This document shows, in pieces, positions 54,561 to 64,000 of a DNA stretch of 64,000 bases. The stretch covers positions 310,001-374,000 of the forward strand of contig NOWV01000066.1 in the NCBI GenBank assembly GCA_003344405.1. Reading direction: 5' to 3'. Both the position numbers and the translations under genes were made by a program. The stretch is from Trichoplax sp. H2 (Eukaryota; Placozoa; Uniplacotomia; Trichoplacea). The notes under the pieces were generated by a model. The model saw only the letters and a list, made by a program, of their open reading frames with translations. It searched no databases and was not told where the DNA came from. Each line of letters begins with the position of its first letter. Position 1 is the first letter of the stretch.

Positions 54561-55609
54561 ATATGACTCAAATCCTATAGTAAGCATCGATGTTGAACAT
54601 GGAGGTAAAAAACGTCCTATCGATCACTTCATCAAATAACTGATTTATGTATCCTTTAGGCTATGCTATCGATATTGGCCGTAAGAGTGATATAAGCGAG
54701 AAAGACTTTGAATTAATATACAGCTAGAAGAGATATTATTGAAAACGAGACCTACCGATTGCTTAGGAAAAGAAAGTTCTAAAGCTAGTCGTCTCCTTGG
54801 ATACTCTTCTTCCGAACACGCGACTGGTAGCGATACGGTCGCTTAAAGATATGGGTTAACTAATCCCCTTTCCAATAGTCTTAAATATTACTTTCGGTTT
54901 ATGCTGTAGGTAGGAAATTGATGATTTAGTATAGATCTTACTAAGAGAATAGCAGCAAGTTACTACAATGGTTAATGCTACATTGGATCCATATAATTAT
55001 CACACGCTGGCATCGCATAGCTACCGATCTACACTGTAGAAATGGCGGTAAAAGAGGAAAGCCGGCAAGTAGCAAGGAATAATATGTACTCCCTATTTTG
55101 GAGTAATGATTTTAGGATGGCTTATTGCCTCTATGGGTTAGCAAGATGATGCAGAACAGTCTGCAACAGCTTGCTCACAGTGTTAATTTAGTATCGTTTG
55201 GAAAGAGAATGGACTACAGTTGTTGACATCTCCAGTCTAACAACGAAATTATCCATATCCAACAACTTGTCGTTGGAAATAGCGCTACCTATCGCCAATT
55301 TTAGTCTATCATCACACATGCCGTGAGCTAATGGAGTACTCACTATATTTATCAGAAAGGGAACGATGTTGAATCACGATAGTTAGCCTTAATAATTTTA
55401 CGGGGTCGGAGGGGGTAGCGGTAATAGAATTATTTACGACCAATTTGACATTCTATTAACCGATTGAATGGCAGTTTCCCACCTAACAGAATGAAAAAAA
55501 ATTTCCACTCACTAGGTGATGCTTGAAAGAGGTTTTCATAATTGGATGTGGCACACAATGAAATGTTCGTCTTATTTATCAGAAAGAATATTGAATGCAT
55601 ATAATATTT
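54561..55609. other. Intergenic, no gene seen
   Basis: No protein-like frame, RNA gene or regular array is visible in this AT-rich interval. Confidence 0.5.
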
Positions 55610-56060
55610 GTGATCACTATGACTACCTTTGAATTTGCAAATTAAAATATCAATGGTAGGCCAGTCTCACGCTAACTACATAGAGCGTCAGCTTTCTACA
55701 AGGTTGCATGAAATGAAGTGTTTGCTACTATTGATGAATATTCCATCGTTAGATAGAAGGAAATACTCTTCATCTTCTTGGGAAGTGCAATGGCGTCTAT
55801 TCCATGGAATAAACTTTGATTTTGCAAATTCAAATATCAATCGTAGGCCTATCCATAAAATCTGAATGGAGCGCTAGCTTGCTATAAGGCTGCATAACAA
55901 CAACCTACTAGCACGGGTTGATCTATATTTTATCATTCTCTAGATTCAAATACTCTTCATATTCTTGCAAAAGTTAATCATATCTACTCGACAGAATAAG
56001 TTTTGATTTTGCAAAATAAAATATCAAGCATCAAAGTACTATCCAACTCCGCGCTGGATT
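55610..56060. repeat. Three-copy repeat, about 170-190-base unit
   Basis: TTTGATTTTGCAAATTCAAA-like words followed by ATATCAA and GGTAGGCC recur near 55627, 55816 and 55995, with associated GCTTTCTACAAGGTTGCAT and GCTTGCTATAAGGCTGCAT. Copies are diverged. The plus frame 55629-55865 lies inside it and is not considered a gene. Confidence 0.7.
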
Positions 56061-56559
56061 AAGAATAAATATCTTTAGGTGTGCTCTCTCGAAATACTCT
56101 TGAATCTACATAATATATTGCTAAGCTACTTTGCTGTATCTTCCTAGGATGGTAGCATTGCACATTAATGATGTACTGCATAAATAGATGTACTGTATAT
56201 CGATAGATATATGTCCAATTAGTTGTACCTTGACTACGCCTCTTCACATTAATTACATCATGCCGATTTTAATACCCTTGTATAGAGTGAAAGCGCTATG
56301 CAAACTTGGTAGCCATTCGAGAAAGTAGAGGGCAGCGCTTGATCACTTCTATTTTGCCGCTATTTGCACATGATTGAACTAATACAATAGTAAAAGAATA
56401 GTTTACCACTCGTATATCACGAGTTGGCTTCCGTTATAAAAGCTTATTTAAACTTGAACCTTCCGATTTCTGCACCTTCTATTGATCTACACCAAGTATG
56501 GATCAATTTATTTCATATCCAGTGCTACCTATTATTCTAATCGAAAGTGGAAAACTTCC
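56061..56559. other. Intergenic, no gene seen
   Basis: AT-rich spacer between arrays. The minus-strand frame 56059-56247 has no recognisable similarity. Confidence 0.5.
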
Positions 56560-57320
56560 AGATTTGATAGCACTAAGCAAGGTTCAGATAGGAGATTTGA
56601 ATATCTAAATTGCCGATACTGATCCATCGATTTCGCTCCAAAATACCAACGTAGCACAGAATTGTAAGCTACTATTTAAAATTTGAACTATTGGATGGTC
56701 GCACGTAAGGTTTAAACAGCGATTTCTCGATAAAATAAGAGAAAGGGATTAATTACTTCTTTTATTTTATTATCGAGAAGCCCCTAGTTCAAATAGGAAA
56801 TTCGAACATTCAACTTACTGAAATTGATCCATCTTTCTCCTTCTACTGTACGCATATAATGCCATATTCGTAGACGATTATAATCTATTATTTGAAAATT
56901 TAAAGATTGGATAGTAGTAGGCAAGATTGAAATTGGAAATTTAAACATTCAAGTTGCCGAGATTGATCCATCTTTCTTGTTGTACAATACGCATATAATG
57001 CTATATTCGTAGACGATCATAACCTACTGTAGTACTTGAAAATTTTAATGATTAAATGGTAGTAAATAAGATCCAAATGGGAAATTTGAACGTCAAAGTT
57101 GTGGAGATTAATCCATCTTTTTCGTTCTACAGTACGCATACAATGCTATATTCGTAGACGATCATAATCTAGTATTTAAAAATCTGATAGATTAGATGGC
57201 AAATGTTTAAGATTCAAATAGGGGATTTTAATTCCTAACTTGCCGATATGGATCAATCCTTCCGTGATATAGGAGTGTATATTGTTAGAATCTAATAATA
57301 TATTATTTAAAAAGTTATAG
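56560..57320. repeat. Minisatellite, about 135-145-base unit
   Basis: Units contain GAGATTGATCCATCTTTCT (about 56820, 56958, 57103 with variants), CTACTGTACGCATA, ATGCTATATTCGTAGACGAT and TTGAAAATTTAA. Four to five copies; the outer ones are strongly diverged. Confidence 0.82.
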
Positions 57321-59170
57321 ACTAGACCTCATTGTACCAGATTTTTGTATCGTTTTAAACTATTTTAAGTGACTTATATGATTGATATTATAGAAGAGGT
57401 AAATTGAGCTCATTTATCATCTGATTTTTTATCATTTTTCTCTATTTCTTGGTAGACTCTTAACGACAATGTCGTATGAAAGAAGTAAAGTCTATTTGCA
57501 GCATTGATAGGCATCAAACAATGATTTGAAAGATAGTTCATCATTAGATACAGTCTATCTAAAGACTATCAATAACGCACTTTGAATGCTTATATGCAAT
57601 GAAATGAAATACGTAGGAATCAAACTACAAAACTTCTAACAAACTTTGATTCTACTTTCTTTGCGCTCTGGTCGACTTAACGTAACTTTGACACCAAATA
57701 AAAAAAATCGGGGAAACAACCAATCAACAATTTATTAAGAAAGCGTGAGAGAGACAGATCAAACAACCTTCCAAATACTTAATGCTACGTATTATAATCG
57801 CTTATAAGTGAAGGAAAAAAACAACTACTGAACTGAAACTGTCAACAACCTATCAACCTAACAAAAAGAAGAACGTTTTAACTTACAATAGTTCAACTCC
57901 GAAGGCCTTTCAAATTCAACAAGATATTCAAAAGAATCTTTCACTCTCTACTTTCAATTTTCTGATTGGAATCTCAATCCAAGAAATCCGAATTTTATAA
58001 AGATTATATAATCGCCTGATTGCATTATCATTTATAGGCTTCGCAGAGCCCTCAATAATCATAGTATTTAAAACTAAACATTTATTAACCAATCACTCTT
58101 ACGATCCATTTTAGAGAGCTACTTTGCGTCACTTAAGAAAACAAAAACTATCCAAAGTTCAGATATAATTTACCTTATGATTCCCTTACAAAACACTATA
58201 AAACCAACAAACTAACCATAAAATGCAGTACATCAAGCTCCACTTCTAACATAATTCTTAATCATTAATACATTATGAAAGTCTAATAAATTAATCTGTA
58301 GTCGTTTAAAGATCAAAATTTAGTCATAAAAATAACAAGTCTAACTAATTAACCATCTTAGTTTCTATTTCCTCAATTAAACTTTCCTAATGTAACTTTC
58401 ATGTCAGTCATAAAATTCCCCATAAAATTCCTAAGTTTCAAATTCACAACAAAAAGTTCCAATTTCAAAAAATCAACTCTTACAACATTTTCCAAAAATT
58501 ATATCGGATACAGATCCAACCAGTTCCAGAATCTAAATCCCAAAACCGAATTTTATAAAGATCACATAATCGTCAATCAAAAAATTTTATATGACAACTA
58601 TGACTACTTTTCTGACATTAGTATTGAGGGTTAATGTTCTAGCATAAAGTTGTACGGTAACTGTACGATTATAACCTACATTGTAGTACTTGACTGTCCT
58701 GTTATAAATCCCTTTTCTCTATGGATAGGGCTTTGTTGCTAAGTCAAATTCATTTAAAATCCCAAAAGACTATCAAGCGCCCTTTCTTTAGATTAGGCGA
58801 TTGCTCTTAGGTTGTTTGTATAGTAATCTATACAATACCTTGTAAAGTAGTCAAGAAGAAAAGATGGCAACATGATGATTTGGCAGGGTAAAACTTAAAG
58901 ATACTATCACTTTCTAGTTATTTTCTATAGTAAAGAAATAATAGTTACATACTAAAAAGCTATAAAGGACTCTGCTTTTTGTCCTTTACCATATATATTC
59001 TCATTTATTCTTTAATATATCCAGATTGTCAAGCGAACTTTCAATGTTGCCCTTGAGATATTTCAATCTGCTTGGTATCATATTTAATTAATAGTATATC
59101 CATTCAATTTAAGAATGAATTAATAGATTAAATACAAACACTTTGCTATAGTTAGTTACTTCTCATTATG
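57321..59170. other. Intergenic with a G-poor, C-rich strand segment
   Basis: Between about 57700 and 58640 the plus strand is visibly poor in G relative to C. The only frame (58401-58634) is Lys/Phe/Asn-rich and looks compositional. A word CCGAATTTTATAAAGAT occurs twice (about 57987 and 58546), suggesting an old duplication. No gene is called. Confidence 0.5.
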
Positions 59171-59580
59171 ATGCAAGTTATGATAATTCAATTTGAGTAC
59201 CAATTAATATTTTAATGTCCTATAATAGCTAATCAATTCAATATCATGATTGTCTTTCAAAATAGCTATGTTCTATTCATTAAAAGCTAGAAATTGGATC
59301 GTTTAACTACGGTTAATCTATTTAGGTCATATTATTGATTGAATGCCCTATACTTGTTAAACAGTATATAATATCAATTCGATTTGAGTACCAATTAGCA
59401 TTTTAGTATCCTATAATAGCTAATCAATTCAATATCATGTTTCTCTTTCAGAATAGCCCTATTTTATTCAATAAAAGCTAGAAATTTTATCGTTTTAGAT
59501 ATAGAAATTGAATCTTTTAACTACGATTAATCTATTGGATCATATTATTGATTAGATTGCCCTATACTTGATGAACTCAT
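59171..59580. repeat. Two-copy direct repeat, about 198-base period
   Basis: TTTGAGTACCAATTA, TCCTATAATAGCTAATCAAT, TCAATATCATG and AAAAGCTAGAAATT occur in the same order from about 59190 and again from about 59384, with many small differences. Confidence 0.82.
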
Positions 59581-60149
59581 ATTTAAAAAAAAAAAAATAA
59601 TGGCTACTATGGTCGATGCTCTAAAATCATGATCAGTTTCATCGATAAAATCACATAGAAATTTATTTTTTCAATAAACTGATATAAAAATATACTATCT
59701 CTTTCCAGTACAATTTTTTATAGGCTATTATTATAGCTTTCACTGATGAATGACTCCACAATACTGCTAGCGGTCGCTAAAGATGATTCTAGTAGAACTG
59801 TTCCAATAGTCTTTTACCTTGCTTTAGGTACTGCAGCAATCTTTTATAATGTAATGTAGAGTACACATATCTAAACTTGGCTACGAGATTAGTAAGGGGG
59901 TAGCAACCAATTACTGGATTGATTATCAATACGTTGGACGGAAAACTACCCTACTGCAATCGAGTAGAATAAGGGAGTATAGGTACTCTAATATGGCATC
60001 GTTAAGCATAGATTCTATACTAATTTCCAAATTGTCTCTAAATCGATATTTATGGGTGAAAATGAAACGAATGTCTGGTCTAGATTGTGCCGCCTTTAAT
60101 CGCCAAGTAAGAAACAACACTAACCTGTTTTAAAGTACTTAGCAGGTTT
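59581..60149. other. Intergenic, no gene seen
   Basis: Begins with a 13-base A run (about 59586). The minus-strand frame 59926-60120 shows no recognisable family. Confidence 0.45.
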
Positions 60150-60600
60150 ATACAAGATAGTAGGCAAGAACTTGCTTGAGTGTTAGTATCACATAAATTG
60201 CCAATTTGAAGGACATTCTATAATTGCCTATATAATGAAATGCTCATCATAATCATTAGAAAAGAAAATATGTCGAATTACTATGGCTAATGTTCATTTT
60301 TTGAAATGAAAGGATCATCACTGGCCCAATTTACTGTATGTATATCAGATTAACCGAATTGAATAGTAGATTCCTGTATGGGAGTAAGCAAAAACTTGCT
60401 TAGAGCGTTGGTATAACACCAAGTGCCAGTTTGAAGGACGCTTTATAATTGCATATGCAATAAGATGCTTATCATATTCATTGGTCTAATTACTATGGCT
60501 AACGTTCATTTTTTGTAGCTAAAGGATTATCATGGGCCCAGCTTACAGTATATCATGTTAACCGAATTGAATGGCATATTCCTATTCGTCAGCATAAAAG
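60150..60600. repeat. Two-copy direct repeat, about 225-base period
   Basis: GTAGGCAAGAACTTGCTTGA... near 60161 and GTAAGCAAAAACTTGCTTAG... near 60386 each precede GTATAACAC or GTATCACAT, AATTTGAAGGAC or AGTTTGAAGGAC, TATAATTGC and ATGCTCATCAT or ATGCTTATCAT. The plus strand then shares TAACCGAATTGAATGG-like words. Confidence 0.8.
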
Positions 60601-61758
60601 AATCTTATCAAATGGTTGATACAGTGGAAATTGAGTGTACTTGATAGATATTTCATAATTAGATACCCTGATATCCATTCCGAAGTGATATTCTTCAGAA
60701 AGGGAATAACGCCTGCTAAATATAATTAACTTTGATTTGAAATAGCGTTAGTGGTCCAGCCTATATCCTATTACTCGAATTTTTCGGATAAATTCTTATG
60801 GCGTAGTGTGATAGAACCGTAAATATTGATTTGAAAAATATTTCGTAATTAGTTGCAATGAGATATTACATATACGCTTACAACACAGCACGCCATTATC
60901 ATTTTCGAAGGAATGATGGTATTCATTTCTAGATACATTATGGGCAAATTACAGTCCTAGTCACTTTAAGTAATGCCTTTTCTAAATGATTATACCTTTT
61001 ATCTTTTAATTATGCTCCAATATATCAGAATGATAAACAGAAGTTGTGACATACCATAGAATTTAATTTAAGGTATACCATCTGTTTCATGTAATATTAA
61101 ATGGTATTATTAATCGATAAGAATTGAAAATGAAATAAGTTATTGTACATGCCCAACGATAACTGCTTCTTGCAAAAATCAATCAATTCTATGAAATTTA
61201 AATTGAATTATAGGTTATTATTTTAACAATACACGATATACAATCAATATCATGTTATAAATATCATTTACAATATTCGTTTATACTCCTTACAGATCAG
61301 AAATAAAGTGATCGGTATATACCAATTCAGTTATTTAACCATTAATTCATTAGAGGTAGCTATCAGATAATAATTTACACATTTCCGAACTACTATTGAA
61401 TAAATGATTATTACGATGGTGGAAAGTTATCAAACTAATGCGGATTACAGAATGCGAAAACGTTTTTACTTTAAAGGGATTATTTTATCAATCTACAGAA
61501 TAGATGATTATTGCTATAGTACAAGAGAGTTTGATGATATTACAACGGTACAACAAATTATATTGTGGATAAAATTATGTAAGAAATTAATACTTTCAAT
61601 TTAGGCAGAAATATAAATCCAGGTAAAACTTTCTATAGCTGTAGTATCTGCAACTAAATAGTAATAACGATAAGTATGGAAAGGTTCTTTTCAGATACTA
61701 TTGCAATACTGATGGAGAATAACTGTACTGTATATAATAGTTGATCTATTTTTTATCC
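60601..61758. other. Intergenic, 3' side of YccF gene B
   Basis: No gene seen. The plus frame 61404-61604 has a weakly protein-like composition but no splice partners or similarity. Confidence 0.45.
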
Positions 61759-63949
61759 TTATGGGGTGCTTGAAGTTATAATGGAAACTCTCTCCTCGTG
61801 GATAGACGATAAAGAGTAGCCAAAGGGCCATAAAGCAACTTTTCCTAATTTAAAATGTTGAAATGACAATGGTATGCATAGAATAGTTGCAAAAAATATT
61901 ACACCTAGGAGGAAATGCTCGACAGCGAATAAAATCCCAAAGGGTAGCCAAATTAAGTTGCCGCAAAATAATAGACAATTCTAGGAGGACAATCAATGCA
62001 AGGGAGATATTTTTAAAATCAAGAATGGTATATTAAATCTTCTGGCGTGCATCTTAGCATTAAAAATACAGAAGAGATAAACTTTAAGCCGCTTACTACT
62101 AATATCAGTCAATCCATTTTTATAGCTACGTTATTGAGTTTGAAATGCTATCGTTACGATATGGTGCATCTATTTTAGCGTAGCATCCAACGATAGGGTT
62201 GACTATTTTCGATGAGTGCTGCAACTAATTTATCCTATAGGTGTAATATATATATATATATATATATTGCAGCTATAATCCAAGATTTTTTAGCAAGGAT
62301 TATTATACAAATGCAGTAGCAGTAACATCATAAAGACTAACCCCGTCATCTTCCATGGTAAATGGATTTCTGTGAACGATATCCTTGCCAAATGGTAATA
62401 GCGTCAACATAGACATCTACATATGAAAGAATTGAATGCTATCAATTATTCTCGTTGAAAACGGCTACTAAAGTACTTGTATTGTACTAGCGATTCTACC
62501 TTATATTGGAATGCGCGTACAAGTGCTTACGAAAAGTAAATCTCCTTTTTATTAATCTGAATGATATAAAGTAGTAGGGAGCGAAATATTCTAATGGAAC
62601 TATACCTTTATATCGATTAAATACCACTAACTGGTTAATCTAGTATGATAACTTTATGAACCTTGAAAATATGTAGAGAATTTTACCTTATGTATAAAAC
62701 TGTAGGCAAACATACCTTAAAACAAACAAGTCCACATGGAATACCGATAATTGTAATGGAGAATAAAAGGCCAAAAAGCAACCATTGAAAAGAGATGAGA
62801 AAGCCACCAAAAATTAGCCAAAGAATATTACCACACCACTTATTAATAATAGAAAATTGTTCAATGCTCATTAGTACTCGTAATAGAATCTGCCAAGTCT
62901 ATTAACGTATACTGTAATCTATCGACTAATTAACAAATCATTGGAAGTCAATTAAACATTTCGCTTGTTCTGAGTAATTTTACTTCTTCGATCTTGTTGC
63001 GCGTTAATTAATAAGGGTCAATTAACGTAACCAATCTAAAGTGCAGTATACTGCTGTATTAGAGAAATTGAGGAACTACTATCTTTCATCTACTACTGAT
63101 AATAACGTTAATTAATCGCTAATATAAACTAAGATGAAAGAAAATAAAATGCTCATGGACGTGATTTGCAATAGCCAGTTTAGTAGTGTGATATTAAGTG
63201 GCAATAGCATTTAAAATGAATTATCATCCAATTTCAATTCTCTATCCATCTCTTTGAAAGTTAGTAAAGTGCTGCGTGCGAATGAGAGTTTGAATGATAC
63301 TACAGTATTAATTGATGTTCTACTCAGTCCACAGTCCTATCTTACCAACTGACAAATAAAGATTATTCATCCATTAATTATATAAATATTGAAGGATGAA
63401 AAATCGACCAATAACTGTTGTAAAGCTAAGGTGATGCATTTTTCTCCAGTTTATTAACGTGGTGCTTATCGATTCATTAACAAATCAGTGGAAGTCAATT
63501 AAATATCCTATTTTTCTTGAGTGATTTCACTTCTTGTAATTTATAGTATCTCTTATAAAAGTACAGCATAGGGATTGATCTCTTTCACTTAGTATTGATT
63601 CCATGGTTGATAGTACTGTCGTTAATCAATGCCCTATTTAAGCGACTAGTTTTATATAACGAAAAAGAAGATATGCGATTTACGCGTGCAATAGCTACTT
63701 TAGCAGAGTAATATGAAGTAGTGTTAGTACGGACGATGTTATCTAATGTAAATCGTCTAACAAGCAGAGATCGTAGTATTATTATTTTACAGTGACTATA
63801 GGCTATGGATTCAGTTCAAGATGATTAAGTTAGTAACGATGACAGATTAAGAATCATTTCTAGCTTACATCGACGGCATCGCGAGAATCGTAATCGTAGG
63901 TAATATCAGTTCGAGTAACATAAGCGCCATTTTCTTGCCTCTGATACAT
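61759..63949 (-). CDS. YccF (DUF307) membrane protein, short paralogue
   Basis: Four exons on the minus strand: 63949-63869, 62838-62716, 62416-62342, 61980-61759; all phase 0; 166 residues, close to bacterial YccF (about 148). The 27-residue N-terminus ends TYDYDSRDAVD, matching the TYDSRNACH end of the larger paralogue's exon 1, but lacks its repeats. The first half has CGNILWLIFGGF and TIIGIPCGLVCFK, then MLTLLPFGKDI. The second half has CGNLIWLPFGILFAVEHFLLG and FKLGKVALWPFG. The two middle exons have exactly the same length (123 and 75 bases) as in the paralogue. The ATG at 63949 is the first after an in-frame stop. A further upstream exon beyond the window cannot be excluded, because the stop lies next to a possible acceptor. 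Confidence 0.83.
62244..62268. repeat. TA dinucleotide microsatellite
   Basis: About 12 TA units in intron 3 of YccF gene B. Shorter TA runs occur near 44150 and 48258. Confidence 0.85.
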
Positions 63950-64000
63950 GATGGAAGAGAAAATAGATTGCTGGATACAGTCTATCTAGGTTACGCAGCT

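Overview
The window looks like nuclear DNA of an early-branching animal, most likely a placozoan (Trichoplax/Hoilungia type). It is AT-rich, has compact genes with many short GT-AG introns, and carries animal-type genes that match their vertebrate relatives closely. It also carries a YccF (DUF307) gene pair, a family best known from bacteria. The species call is inference. Two 20-base N runs (20184-20203 and 29765-29784) show this is a scaffold from a draft assembly, and both gaps are flanked by near-duplicate sequence.

From left to right: 1-2163 has no gene. An ecto-5'-nucleotidase (+, seven exons) lies at 2164-5090. The next 17 kb, 5091-22452, has no confident gene. It holds a weak LSU-rRNA-like stretch, one orphan exon-like frame, several minisatellites and the first gap. 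An AC9-like adenylyl cyclase (+, three exons) lies at 22453-26773. VTA1 (-, five exons, 28890-31898) and RBBP4 (+, 18 exons, 33943-37663) are divergent. The 2 kb between them carries a full CRE near VTA1 and five tandem copies of an E-box plus E2F-like cassette that runs up to the RBBP4 start. TMEM135 (+, 15 exons, 39388-45439) follows. Two paralogous YccF-domain genes (-) lie at 48949-52129 and 61759-63949. Between them are about 9 kb of minisatellite arrays.

I rebuilt every multi-exon gene by hand from splice sites, reading phase and protein similarity. In each case the exon lengths sum to a multiple of three: 590, 1275, 302, 428, 400, 313 and 166 residues. Untranslated regions and transcription starts cannot be seen.

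The genes do not form one pathway. Two themes stand out. One is the animal YccF pair with identical internal exon sizes, where one member carries a long repetitive Gly-Gln-Asn-Pro N-terminus. The other is abundant tandem repetition in introns and between genes, including arrays that copied functional signals: the RBBP4 promoter cassette and the 3' splice region of RBBP4 intron 5.
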